From contig CACYEG010000051.1 in assembly GCA_902773365.1 (NCBI GenBank), forward strand, positions 1 to 18,523: 18,523 nucleotides of DNA, given 5' to 3'. This stretch comes from an uncultured Erysipelotrichaceae bacterium (GTDB lineage Bacteria > Bacillota_I > Bacilli_A > RF39 > UBA660). Every line of letters begins with the position of its first letter. Positions within the stretch are counted from its first letter, which is position 1. Shown one piece after another: positions 5,614 to 13,768 of the stretch. The notes under the pieces were generated by a model. It did not search any database and was not told the origin of the DNA. It was given only the letters and a program-made list of their open reading frames with translations. The translations under genes were made by a program, and so were the position numbers.

Positions 5614-6128
5614 CAACCAAATCGTAATATATTGTAACTTATTTGTTTCCTACCAATTTTTTCTCTTGCAACTTGTTCAGATTCAACTAGCAAATCCAAT
5701 GCAGTGCCTGTAACTCCTCTATCAAGTACAATAGCAGTTATAGTTTCATTGTTAAATGGATTAGTAAAACTAACAATAGATCCACATGGAAGGTTTCTTG
5801 ATGATGCAACAATTTTAACCACGCCATACATCGCATCTTGGTATTCTGTTGTACCATCTAATACATTTTGCCCAGTACATCCGAGCGTTCCATTACATAA
5901 TGGACAGTTAGCAGCATAGCCAGTTAAATCGCCACTATATGTATCTAATACAGAATAAATATCGTCAAGATTAAATGTTTCAATAACTTTTGCCATAGCA
6001 TTTAAATTTATATTTTTATTCAAATTAGTGTTAGTTTGTTTCGATTCATTTATGACACCACTAGTTTTAAATATTAAAATAGATACAAGCATAAGGCAAA
6101 TGCAAATAGATTTATAAATGTACTTCAT
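5595..6128 (-). CDS. Exported 3D-domain (double-psi beta-barrel) protein, YabE position
   Basis: The 177-residue product begins with a basic tip and a long hydrophobic stretch (about residues 7-24), a signal peptide or anchor, followed by an Asn/Thr-rich linker. The C-terminal half resembles the 3D domain of cell-wall-active proteins such as YabE and YocH, related to lytic transglycosylase and RlpA folds: VVKIVASSRNLPCGSIV, then TAIVLDRGVTGTALDLL with Asp136 and Asp145, then a terminal KQISYNILRFGW. The first of the three namesake Asp residues appears to be missing. An inserted Cys cluster (C75, C78, C84, with C115 later) may bind metal or form disulfides. It sits between tatD and ksgA, where Bacillus has yabE, but lacks the repeat and G5 domains of YabE. 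A consensus promoter and strong terminator make it a separate unit. Activity on peptidoglycan is inference. Confidence 0.75.
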   Translation of the reverse strand: MKYIYKSICICLMLVSILIFKTSGVINESKQTNTNLNKNINLNAMAKVIETFNLDDIYSVLDTYSGDLTGYAANCPLCNGTLGCTGQNVLDGTTEYQDAMYGVVKIVASSRNLPCGSIVSFTNPFNNETITAIVLDRGVTGTALDLLVESEQVAREKIGRKQISYNILRFGWTKARA

Positions 6129-6149
6129 CCTTTTATCTCCTTAAATAGC

Positions 6150-6178
6150 ATTTTAACATATTAGGCCTTATATGTCAA
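6150..6178 (-). promoter_or_regulatory. Strong sigma-A promoter of the 3D-domain gene
   Basis: The minus strand has consensus TTGACA (6178-6173), exactly 17 bases, then TGT and TAAAAT (6155-6150), that is an extended -10. The -35 lies inside the last codons of tatD. This is the best vegetative promoter in the window together with that of metG. The leader is about 15 bases and carries AGGAGA. Confidence 0.8.
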
Positions 6179-6917
6179 AAATGTCTTCTACGTTTTTTTC
6201 GGTAATTTTTGACAATTCGTCCACCGTTATTCCTTTAACTTCCGCGATAAATTTTGCAATATGTACTATATTAGCAGGTTCGTTTCTAGTTCCTCTAACA
6301 GGCTCTGGAGATAAATAGGGAGAATCTGTTTCTAAAACAATTGACTCTAAAGGAATGTTCTTTAATATATCTCGAAACTTAGAATTTTTAAAAGTAATTA
6401 CGCCATTCATACCTAATTTAAATCCCATTTTAATATACTCATCTGCAGTTTCAAGACTCCCGGTAAAACAATGTATTATCCCTTTTAAACCAGGGAACTC
6501 TTTCAATATATCAATTGTATCCTTTGTAGCGTCTCTAGAGTGAATAATAACAGGTTTATTTTGTTTCTGAGCAATATCTAGTTGCCTTTTAAATATTTTC
6601 CTTTGTAATTCTTTATCGATATTATCATAGTGGTAATCCAAACCTATTTCACCAATAGCTACTATTGAGGATATGTTTTTTTCTATAAATATGTAATCGT
6701 CTTCTATATATTCGGTGACTTCTGGATGTATCCCAATTGCAGGATAAATGTTTTCATACTTTTGTGAAAGTAGGAGTACTTCCCTATTTGTTCTACTATC
6801 AGTGCCATTGTTGATAAGCTTAGTAACACCTTGATTTTTTGCCTGTTCAACTAATTCCAAGACTTTATCTTGGCTGTAATACTCACTAAATATATGGCAA
6901 TGTGTATCAGTAAACAT
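6168..6917 (-). CDS. tatD: TatD-family metal-dependent DNase
   Basis: TatD proteins are TIM-barrel hydrolases with a two-metal centre and 3'-5' exonuclease or AP-endonuclease activity on DNA. The 249-residue product shows all metal-binding motifs in order: FTDTHCH near the start, VAIGEIGLDYHYD, PVIIHSRDA, GIIHCFTGS and VLETDSPYLSPEP. An upstream GTG (6926) is in frame, but ATG 6917 is preferred because GGTGA sits five bases before it. It lies downstream of metG, as in Bacillus subtilis (yabD), but after a terminator and with its own possible -10. The usual length of the family is about 255 residues. Confidence 0.96.
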   Translation of the reverse strand: MFTDTHCHIFSEYYSQDKVLELVEQAKNQGVTKLINNGTDSRTNREVLLLSQKYENIYPAIGIHPEVTEYIEDDYIFIEKNISSIVAIGEIGLDYHYDNIDKELQRKIFKRQLDIAQKQNKPVIIHSRDATKDTIDILKEFPGLKGIIHCFTGSLETADEYIKMGFKLGMNGVITFKNSKFRDILKNIPLESIVLETDSPYLSPEPVRGTRNEPANIVHIAKFIAEVKGITVDELSKITEKNVEDIFDI

Positions 6918-6934
6918 AGTTATCACCAGACAAA

Positions 6935-6940
6935 ATTATA
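6935..6940 (-). promoter_or_regulatory. Possible -10 element for tatD
   Basis: The minus strand reads TATAAT 17 bases before the tatD start, just after the metG terminator. No good -35 or TG extension is seen, so this is a weak call in AT-rich DNA. Confidence 0.3.
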
Positions 6941-6960
6941 TGCTTTTTTATTTCAAAAGT

Positions 6961-6988
6961 AAAATAAAAATGAGCAATGCTCACTTTT
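6961..6988 (-). terminator. Rho-independent terminator after metG
   Basis: The minus strand has AAAAGTGAGC, loop ATT and GCTCATTTTT, then ATTTT: a 10-bp stem with one G-U pair whose U-tract forms the 3' arm. The metG stop codon TAA overlaps the base of the stem. Confidence 0.75.
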
Positions 6989-8507
6989 ATTGAATGCGCT
7001 CAAATAATGGGCTAGGTGTCTTATCGACAATATATGTTAAATCATTTAAGAAGTGCGAATCACTAAATTCGTTTTTATCAGAATGGATTGTTGCAATAAC
7101 TTTCTCTGTGCTCGTTGGCATAAATGGTCTTAGTAATATATTAGTAATTCTAATCGCTTCAAGAATGTTATATAATACAGTTTCTAATCTTTCTAATTGA
7201 TTTTCGTCTTTTGCAAGGGCCCATGGGGTTGTTTCATCAATATACTTGTTACAAAGTCTCAATACATCAAAGATTAACTCTAGCACTTTGGAAATTTGCA
7301 GTTCATCAATTAACTTATCAGTATTTATTTTTAATTCATCTAGTTCTTTAAGAAGAGGCATATCTATTTCTTGTATGACACCCTTGTTTGTGATTTTTCC
7401 ATCGAAGTATTTATTTGCCATACCTACTGTTCTGTTTACAAGATTACCCCAAATGTTGGCAAGGTCACTATTTATTCTTGATACTAGTGCCTCTTCAGAG
7501 AAATTTCCATCGTTTCCAAAAGGTATTTCTCTTAATACATAATAACGTACAGCATCTCTACCATATTTTGCAATATATTCTCGTGGATCCTTATAATTCC
7601 CTAAGCTTTTTGATATTTTACCTCCGTCGATTATAAGCCAGCCGTGACCAAATACTTTTTTGGGTAGTGGTAAATCTAGAGCCATTAGCATTATAGGCCA
7701 TACAATAGTATGAAATCTAACAATTTCTTTACCTACTATATGTAAATCGGCAGGCCAATATTTTTCCATCATCCTTGTATCGTTACTACAATAACCTAAT
7801 GCAGTAAGATAGTTAGATAAAGCATCTATCCAAACATATACAACATGGTTAGGATCAAAAGTTACAGGAATTCCCCATTTAAAGCTCGTTCTAGATACAC
7901 ACAAATCTTCAAGACCAGGTCTAATAAAATTATTTAACATCTCGTTTTTACGCGACTCTGGTTGGATAAAATCAGGGTGTTCCTCAATAAATTTCTCTAA
8001 CTGTTTTTGATAGTTGGATAATTTTAAAAAGTAAGCTTCTTCCTTAACTAATTGAACCTCTCTACCGCAATCTGGACACTTTCCATCGACAAGTTGTGTC
8101 TCAGTCCAAAATGATTCACAAGGAGTACAATATAAACCTTGGTATTCTCCCTTATAAATATCCTTCTTATCATACAATTTTTTAAAAATTTCTTGAACGC
8201 ATTTTACGTGATCAGCATCGGTAGTTCTTATAAACCTATCATACGATATATCGAGCTGTTCCCATAAATCTTTGGCATTTTCCACTATTTTATCGACATA
8301 TTCTTTAGGAGTTATTCCTGCTTCTTGTGCCTTTTTTTCAATTTTTTGTCCATGTTCATCACTTCCGGTTAAGAAAAATGTATCATATCCATCTAATCTT
8401 TTATACCTCGCGATAGAATCTGCAATTATCGTACTATAACAGTGGCCAATATGAAAATTTGCAGATGGATAGTAAATTGGCGTAGTAATATAAAATTTTT
8501 TATCCAT
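6987..8507 (-). CDS. metG: Methionyl-tRNA synthetase
   Basis: MetG charges tRNA-Met, including initiator tRNA, with methionine. This class I enzyme of 506 residues has the HIGH motif at residues 19-22 (ANFHIGHCYS), a zinc knuckle with Cys127, Cys130, Cys144 and Cys147, and the KMSKS equivalent KISKS at 297-301. These are followed by the anticodon-binding helical domain ending near residue 500. It lacks the C-terminal EMAP-like tRNA-binding/dimerisation domain found in the longer Bacillus enzyme, so it is a short form, possibly monomeric. AAGGAGA precedes ATG 8507. Expression is set by the upstream promoter and a methionine T-box, so synthesis should rise when uncharged tRNA-Met accumulates. 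Confidence 0.98.
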   Translation of the reverse strand: MDKKFYITTPIYYPSANFHIGHCYSTIIADSIARYKRLDGYDTFFLTGSDEHGQKIEKKAQEAGITPKEYVDKIVENAKDLWEQLDISYDRFIRTTDADHVKCVQEIFKKLYDKKDIYKGEYQGLYCTPCESFWTETQLVDGKCPDCGREVQLVKEEAYFLKLSNYQKQLEKFIEEHPDFIQPESRKNEMLNNFIRPGLEDLCVSRTSFKWGIPVTFDPNHVVYVWIDALSNYLTALGYCSNDTRMMEKYWPADLHIVGKEIVRFHTIVWPIMLMALDLPLPKKVFGHGWLIIDGGKISKSLGNYKDPREYIAKYGRDAVRYYVLREIPFGNDGNFSEEALVSRINSDLANIWGNLVNRTVGMANKYFDGKITNKGVIQEIDMPLLKELDELKINTDKLIDELQISKVLELIFDVLRLCNKYIDETTPWALAKDENQLERLETVLYNILEAIRITNILLRPFMPTSTEKVIATIHSDKNEFSDSHFLNDLTYIVDKTPSPLFERIQ

Positions 8508-8524
8508 AAAACGTCTCCTTTTAT

Positions 8525-8580
8525 AAAAAAAACCATGAACTAAAGGACGAAATATTTCCGCGGTACCACCTTAATTCATG
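8525..8580 (-). terminator. Regulated terminator hairpin of the metG T-box
   Basis: The minus strand arm CATGAATTAAGG (8580-8569) pairs with CCTTTAGTTCATG (8546-8534), followed by GTTTTTTTT ending at 8525. The stem encloses the T-box sequence, so it extends the antiterminator helix outward instead of competing with its 3' arm. An upstream 5-bp hairpin CATGA-AAA-TCATG (8589-8577) could sequester the 5' arm as an alternative fold. Confidence 0.65.
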
Positions 8581-8720
8581 ATTTTCATGCGCTTTAGACT
8601 GATAACGGTGTCGATCCGATTAAACTCCAAAACCATGTTCAATTATTTCAAGTACCCTTTTACACCATACAAGAGCTCTCTTCGACCTTCCATAATTTAC
8701 TCTTTTCTTCCTCGTTCATT
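8525..8720 (-). promoter_or_regulatory. Methionine T-box riboswitch in the metG leader
   Basis: The leader carries the conserved T-box AAGGTGGTACCGCGG (8572-8558, minus strand). Its bulge TGGT can pair with the ACCA end of tRNA-Met, whose discriminator base is A. In Stem I, AGTA on the 5' side and GAAC-ATG-G on the 3' side flank a pairing AATTAT / ATAATT, which places the specifier codon ATG at 8636-8634, the methionine codon. The antiterminator would pair AAGG with CCTT (around 8545-8542) and GCGGAA with TTTCGT. A terminator-like hairpin with eight U ends at 8525, just before the metG ribosome binding site. Specifier, T-box and downstream gene all agree. This leader and its promoter fill the only long gap between genes in the window. 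Confidence 0.93.
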
Positions 8721-8726
8721 ACGCTA

Positions 8727-8755
8727 ACTATAACACAGTTTTTTTTTAATATCAA
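8727..8755 (-). promoter_or_regulatory. Sigma-A promoter of metG
   Basis: The minus strand has TTGATA (8755-8750), exactly 17 bases, then TATAGT (8732-8727), both close to consensus. The -35 overlaps the stop codon of spoVT. The predicted start near 8720 coincides with the beginning of the T-box leader. Confidence 0.8.
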
Positions 8756-9255
8756 TAATTGTTTAAATATTTTTCAATAATATTTTTTAACAGTTTAACT
8801 AAATTTAAATTATCATTACCATTACGCTTGAATTCTATAATTACCCCTTGATTAATGCTGTCTATATTTAATGGCAATATATTAAACTCTGAGCTAGTAT
8901 ATGCCTTATCATGAAGTTGCAATAAATCAATTGCTGGCTCCTTATTACTAATAAAATTTACTATTTCTTGTGAAGATGGTGTATCGATATAATCTTTGTT
9001 ATTTGAGGCAATTATTTGAATTTTATCTGCGATAATATAATTATTTCCAGTAATTCGATGTGTCATATCTAAAAGTGAGTCAAGAGTCGCTCTATAATCA
9101 GTAATTATAGAATATTTCTCCATTTTAATCGCATTATCTTCTATATATATTTCTAATGAATCATTTTCCAAAATGTGCATTTTTTTTCTTATATCTCTTG
9201 GAATAACTATTCTTCCTAGTTCATCTATTTTTCTAATATTACTATTAATTTTCAA
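8752..9255 (-). CDS. spoVT: Stage V sporulation regulator SpoVT (AbrB-type plus GAF-like domain)
   Basis: SpoVT modulates sigma-G-dependent genes in the developing forespore and affects germination. The 167-residue product has an N-terminal AbrB-type swapped-hairpin DNA-binding domain (SNIRKIDELGRIVIPRDIRK, then ENDSLEIYIED) and a C-terminal GAF-like domain of about 110 residues, as in Bacillus SpoVT (178 residues) and unlike AbrB itself. I place the start at TTG 9255: GGTGA lies five bases upstream, and the resulting MKINSNIRKIDELGR aligns without gaps to Bacillus MKATGIVRRIDDLGR. An in-frame GTG three codons upstream overlaps the ribosome binding site. It follows mfd with a 43-base gap, the same mfd-spoVT order as in Bacillus. 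No clear sigma-G promoter was found by eye. Confidence 0.93.
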   Translation of the reverse strand: MKINSNIRKIDELGRIVIPRDIRKKMHILENDSLEIYIEDNAIKMEKYSIITDYRATLDSLLDMTHRITGNNYIIADKIQIIASNNKDYIDTPSSQEIVNFISNKEPAIDLLQLHDKAYTSSEFNILPLNIDSINQGVIIEFKRNGNDNLNLVKLLKNIIEKYLNNY

Positions 9256-9298
9256 AGTAATCACCGTTATTAGTTTAAATACTTTTTAGCATTTTATA

Positions 9299-12200
9299 CT
9301 ATATAACTTGGCTATATAAGACATCAATTATTTGATACACGTAATACATATAATTTTTAGGTAAGTTGAACGTTCTCATAATTAGTACTATTTTTTTATT
9401 ACGATAGCTAATTTTTATGTTAGGATTAATATTGTATGTTTGTAAAAACAATATTTCTCCGTTTATTTTATTACTTAATTTTTCATTTAATATAATAGAA
9501 ATATCCCTGTCCGTTTTAGTAACTAATAAATCCAACTCTTCAATTAAATTATCGACTATTTTTTTAAGCATGTATACTTCGATTTCTTCATCAACTTGAC
9601 CAAATCTATCTATTAATTCTTTTTTAACTTTTTGATAGTCATCTTTAGTTTTAATTGAGCTGATCATTTTATGTATTTCAATTTTTATTGATTCGTCATT
9701 AACATACTCATCTGCTATATGATTTGACACTTCAAATGCATTTTTTGTTTCTTTTTCTTCGGTAATTGGTGTTCCAGTTTTAATTCTCTCGACCTCTTCG
9801 TTAACCATTTTAGTATATAAATCTATTCCAACTGAATCGATAAAACCTGCTTGTTCACTACCTAATAAGTCTCCGGCGCCTCTAATTGCTAAATCTCGCA
9901 TAGCAATTTTATAGCCGCTTCCTAGCGCAGTAAATTCTTTAATTGAATTTAGTCTTTTTTCTGCAATTTCATTTAATACTTTCTTCGGATTATACATTAA
10001 AAATGCATATGCAATTTTATCTGATCTACCAACACGTCCTCTAATCTGATATAGTTGACTTAAGCCAAATCTATCAGCATCGATAATTATAATTGTATTG
10101 ACATTCGAAATATCAATACCTGTCTCAATAATAGTTGTGCAAATAAGAATATCGTACTTATGTTCAATAAAATCTTCCATAGTAGAATTTATTATTTGAC
10201 TATCTTGTTTACCATGAGCGCAAATGACTTTGGCTTCTGGCACTAGAGAATTAATTTTCTTTTCATATGAAGGCATTTCTTCAATATTGTTAATCAATAT
10301 ATATACCTGTCCATTTCTTGTTATTTCTTTATAAATCGCATCTCTAATAATTAAATCATTTTCTTCTATTACATATGTTTGAATCGGATATCTATTTACT
10401 GGAGGTGTATCTAAAATTGACAATGATCTTAGTCCACTCATAGCCATTTTAAGTGTTCTCGGAATTGGTGTTGCAGAAAGAGTTAATACATTAACATCAT
10501 CTTTAATTTTTTTTATCTTTTCTTTGTGTGTTACACCAAATCTTTGTTCTTCATCGATTACAAGCAATCCTAAATTTTTAAATTTTATTTTATCGTTTAA
10601 TAGTTTATGAGTACCTATTAAAATATCTATCTTTCCTAATTCTACTTTTTTTAATATTTCGTTAACTTTTTTAGTTGTTACATAACGGTTTAAAAGTTCA
10701 ATATTGATTGGAAACTCTTTAAATCGCTCTAAAGCCGACGTATATTGCTGCTTTGAAAGTATTGTAGTTGGACATAAATATGCTACTTGAAAGCCGTTTA
10801 AAACTGTTTTAAACATTGCTCTAAAAGCAACTTCAGTTTTGCCATAGCCAACATCACCACAAAGAAGCCGATCCATCGGATAATCTAAAGACAAGTCATT
10901 ATCGATGTCTTTTATTGCCCTTTCTTGATCTACTGTAAGAGTGTATGGAAATGAAAAAGCAAACCGCATTTCTTCTTCAAAACTTTTGTAAGGAACAGTT
11001 TTAATCTTTGCTCTACTTAGGTATAAATCCAAAAGTTCTTTTGATATGTCATGTATTTTTTTTCTAGTTTCTAACTTTTTCTTTTCCCAAGTAGGGCTAT
11101 TTAACTTGTTTAATTTCGGTTTGGCTAAATCGCTCGATGCATATTTATATAATCTATCAAATCCATCCACTGGAACATAAACTTTATCACCATCTTGGTA
11201 GGTAAGCTGAATATAATCTTTAATATATTCCTTTGTTTTAAGAGTTTTTAAGCCATTATAAATTCCAATACCATATGATTCATGGACGACATAGTCTCCA
11301 ACTGATAAGTCATCAAATGATTTGATTTTTTGCCCAATCTTATAATTTGTTTTATATTTTATATCTCTAGGTTTTACATTATCGATATCAAATTGTGATA
11401 TAACAATATAGTTGTTGAAAATAAAACCTTTATTAACAACTCCTTTTAGTATATTGATTCTATTTAAAATAGGATCTTCACTTTTGATATAAACTGCATC
11501 ACTAAATAGTTCGCTGATTTCATCGATTTGTTTTTTGCTTTTTAAAACAAATATGATGGTGTTATTTTTTAAATTGTCGATACAATATTTTTTTAGTTTT
11601 TCCATGTTCGAATCAAAGTTTGGAACATTTTGACAACTATATGCAATATACTTTTCACTGTTGTACGTGTTGAGTGTATCTATCTTATATACTTGTTGTG
11701 GCTTAATATCGTTCATATCGAACATAAACTTATGGTTACTATCAAATCCTTTATCAACTCTATATTGAAACATGTCTTCCTGTAATTTGGCATACGATGC
11801 TTTTATTTGCCCATCATTAAAAATAAACAAGCTAGAATTGCTAAGATAATCGACAAGTGAACTGGGTTCTAAAGAACAATCCTCATTTATTTTTTTAATT
11901 TCTACAGAACTAATCTCTTGTTCTGTTAGCTGGGTTTCTTCGTTAAAAGTTTTAATTTTTTCTACATCATTTCCAAAAAATTCAATTCTAACAGGATAAT
12001 CTAACTGATATGGAAAAACATCTATAATATATCCTCGAACCGCATATTCACCAGTTGAAGTGACAAGAGAAGTTTTTGTATAACCGAACGTTTCTAATTT
12101 CTTTAAAATTATTTCCCGGGAAATATTTGAGGGGGAGGGGTATATAGTAAACTTTTGTTCATCCTCAATATTTGGTAAATATTTTAAATAACCCATAAGC

Positions 12201-12532
12201 GAAGTGACAACTATATTTTTTCTTTTTTTATCATCCTTTAATTTTTCTAAAACTTCTAATCTTTTTAATTTAAAGTCAGGAGAAATCGCAACGGCGACGG
12301 ATGTAATAAAATCATCCATTGGAAAAAGGAGACATTCGTCTAAATATGTCTTAATCATTTTGTACACATTATTTGCTTCGTACAAAGTATTAGTTAATAT
12401 GACAACATCATTATCGTTTTTGGTAAAATAGTTTGTGATATATAAAACCGACAATTCATCAGTCAATCCCGAAACCGTTTTATTTGTGTCATATTTAAAT
12501 GTGTTATCTAGCCATCTCATCATACTTACCAT
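9299..12532 (-). CDS. mfd: Transcription-repair coupling factor Mfd
   Basis: Mfd pushes stalled RNA polymerase off damaged DNA and recruits UvrA, using a RecG-like DNA translocase. The 1077-residue product contains the N-terminal UvrB-like region (about residues 1-330, with EYAVRGYIIDVFP and PVRIEFFG), the CarD-like RNA polymerase interaction domain beginning SFDDLSVGDYVVHESYGIG (about 405-425), and translocase motifs GDVGYGKT (559-566) and DEEQ (660-663). LSATPIPRTLKM and the motif QIRGRVGRS follow, then the C-terminal TRCF domain. It is about 100 residues shorter than the Bacillus enzyme but no domain is missing. The start is uncertain: ATG 12532, 12523 and 12520 are all in frame and none has a good ribosome binding site. 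All lie inside the end of pth, so reinitiation after pth is likely. Confidence 0.97.
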   Translation of the reverse strand: MVSMMRWLDNTFKYDTNKTVSGLTDELSVLYITNYFTKNDNDVVILTNTLYEANNVYKMIKTYLDECLLFPMDDFITSVAVAISPDFKLKRLEVLEKLKDDKKRKNIVVTSLMGYLKYLPNIEDEQKFTIYPSPSNISREIILKKLETFGYTKTSLVTSTGEYAVRGYIIDVFPYQLDYPVRIEFFGNDVEKIKTFNEETQLTEQEISSVEIKKINEDCSLEPSSLVDYLSNSSLFIFNDGQIKASYAKLQEDMFQYRVDKGFDSNHKFMFDMNDIKPQQVYKIDTLNTYNSEKYIAYSCQNVPNFDSNMEKLKKYCIDNLKNNTIIFVLKSKKQIDEISELFSDAVYIKSEDPILNRINILKGVVNKGFIFNNYIVISQFDIDNVKPRDIKYKTNYKIGQKIKSFDDLSVGDYVVHESYGIGIYNGLKTLKTKEYIKDYIQLTYQDGDKVYVPVDGFDRLYKYASSDLAKPKLNKLNSPTWEKKKLETRKKIHDISKELLDLYLSRAKIKTVPYKSFEEEMRFAFSFPYTLTVDQERAIKDIDNDLSLDYPMDRLLCGDVGYGKTEVAFRAMFKTVLNGFQVAYLCPTTILSKQQYTSALERFKEFPINIELLNRYVTTKKVNEILKKVELGKIDILIGTHKLLNDKIKFKNLGLLVIDEEQRFGVTHKEKIKKIKDDVNVLTLSATPIPRTLKMAMSGLRSLSILDTPPVNRYPIQTYVIEENDLIIRDAIYKEITRNGQVYILINNIEEMPSYEKKINSLVPEAKVICAHGKQDSQIINSTMEDFIEHKYDILICTTIIETGIDISNVNTIIIIDADRFGLSQLYQIRGRVGRSDKIAYAFLMYNPKKVLNEIAEKRLNSIKEFTALGSGYKIAMRDLAIRGAGDLLGSEQAGFIDSVGIDLYTKMVNEEVERIKTGTPITEEKETKNAFEVSNHIADEYVNDESIKIEIHKMISSIKTKDDYQKVKKELIDRFGQVDEEIEVYMLKKIVDNLIEELDLLVTKTDRDISIILNEKLSNKINGEILFLQTYNINPNIKISYRNKKIVLIMRTFNLPKNYMYYVYQIIDVLYSQVI

Positions 12533-13073
12533 TATACTTGCTTTTAAGCTCTTCGATACTTAAAACGCGGAAGTCGTCCACAGCGTGCAATGATCTATTA
12601 ATAGCATCAGAAATTGTTTTTAATTCAACTTGAGAAAATTTTTCTAATACATATGTTTTTTTATCACAAGACTTATTAATTGAAATGCCTATTTTTAATT
12701 GAGTAAATTCTTGCGATTGTAACTCGTCTATAATGTTTTTAACACCATTATCTCCACCGCTCGCGCTATTCTCTTTTATACGAATTTGACCTAGTTCCAT
12801 ATCCAAGTCATCACGAATTACTAATATATCTTTAACGTCAATTTTATAATAATCTACGAACTTTTTTACAACAGTTCCCGATAAATTCATGTAACTTTGT
12901 GGCTTTAAAAATATTGTTTTTTTACCATTTATTTGAGTCGAATAACATAATCCATTAAACTTCGTTTCATAGTGTACATTTCCTAGATAATTATCGATAA
13001 ACATAAATCCAACATTATGTCTTGTATTGATATATTGTGTTCCTGGATTTCCAAGTCCAACAATTAAATTCAT
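12504..13073 (-). CDS. pth: Peptidyl-tRNA hydrolase
   Basis: Pth frees tRNA from prematurely released peptidyl-tRNA, an essential recycling step. The 189-residue protein has the family start MNLIVGLGNPG with Asn9, and the catalytic His19 in NTRHNVGF. It also has LKPQSYMNLSG with Asn63, the acidic IRDDLD with Asp88 near the active site, and the glycine-rich loop SASGGDNGVKNI. The length is normal. A near-perfect ribosome binding site GAGGAGG is embedded in the end of the preceding methyltransferase gene, 2 bases separate stop and start, and mfd begins inside its 3' end. In Bacillus the same gene (spoVC) also lies upstream of mfd. Confidence 0.97.
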   Translation of the reverse strand: MNLIVGLGNPGTQYINTRHNVGFMFIDNYLGNVHYETKFNGLCYSTQINGKKTIFLKPQSYMNLSGTVVKKFVDYYKIDVKDILVIRDDLDMELGQIRIKENSASGGDNGVKNIIDELQSQEFTQLKIGISINKSCDKKTYVLEKFSQVELKTISDAINRSLHAVDDFRVLSIEELKSKYNGKYDEMAR

Positions 13074-13075
13074 AA

Positions 13076-13768
13076 TTATTCCTCCTCAAATATATTTTTA
13101 TATGTTTTTCTACCTCGTATATTAATACTACTAACTTTAGGATCATCCTTTTTATTTAGTTCACTTTCTATTAGAAAAAACTCTGCATTATTACTATTTC
13201 CAGTATAAACAAAACATATTTTCCTTATACCTAGTTTGTATTTTTGTAGTTTGTTAATCACGTCAAGAAAGCGACTTGTCCTATGGACAATGTAAAATTT
13301 GCCGTTTTCTTTCAAGTTTTTTTTAGTAGTCGATATAATATCTTCAAGTGTTATGAGGGTTTCGTGTCTGGCGTTTCTCTTAACTATATTATCGTTTAAA
13401 AGGCTAGTACTATTGACAGCAAAATAAGGCGGATTGCATGTTACAATATCATATTTTTCATTATTGATATAATTTTTTGCATCACAATTATAAACATTTA
13501 TATCCGTAAACCCACTTTCTTCGATGCTTCGTTTAGCTAAAGTATATATTTCTCTTTGTATTTCTATAGCATCAATTTTTAATAAAGGATTTTTAATTTT
13601 CAATATTAGAGGTATGGGTGCATTGCCGCAGCATAAATCCAAAACTTTTTGGTCCGATTTAGTTCTCACAAATTCTGCTAATAAGATAGAATCCAAACTA
13701 AACTTAAAATATCGGTCATCTTGATATATAAATGTACCATAATCGTATAAATCATTTTTTATCGCCAT
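13076..13768 (-). CDS. tRNA1(Val) (adenine37-N6)-methyltransferase-like protein (YabB/TrmN6)
   Basis: This 230-residue class I SAM-dependent methyltransferase opens with the YabB-type segment YDYGTFIYQDDRYFKFSLDS. It has the SAM loop VLDLCCGNAPIPLIL (about residues 38-52) and the N6-adenine or exocyclic-amine motif NPPYF (about 112-116) in DIVTCNPPYFAVN. TrmN6 methylates A37 of tRNA-Val in enterobacteria, and Firmicute YabB is its likely counterpart, encoded near yaaT as here. ATG 13768 is preferred over an in-frame TTG one codon earlier. It overlaps yaaT by 17 bases, and its last codons contain the pth ribosome binding site. The exact nucleoside target is inferred. Confidence 0.85.
   Translation of the reverse strand: MAIKNDLYDYGTFIYQDDRYFKFSLDSILLAEFVRTKSDQKVLDLCCGNAPIPLILKIKNPLLKIDAIEIQREIYTLAKRSIEESGFTDINVYNCDAKNYINNEKYDIVTCNPPYFAVNSTSLLNDNIVKRNARHETLITLEDIISTTKKNLKENGKFYIVHRTSRFLDVINKLQKYKLGIRKICFVYTGNSNNAEFFLIESELNKKDDPKVSSINIRGRKTYKNIFEEE

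Noticed and set aside
9256..9320. A sigma-G promoter before spoVT
   Set aside because: I looked for GMATR-N18-CATNMTA and found no acceptable match; the gene may be read from upstream or have a divergent promoter.
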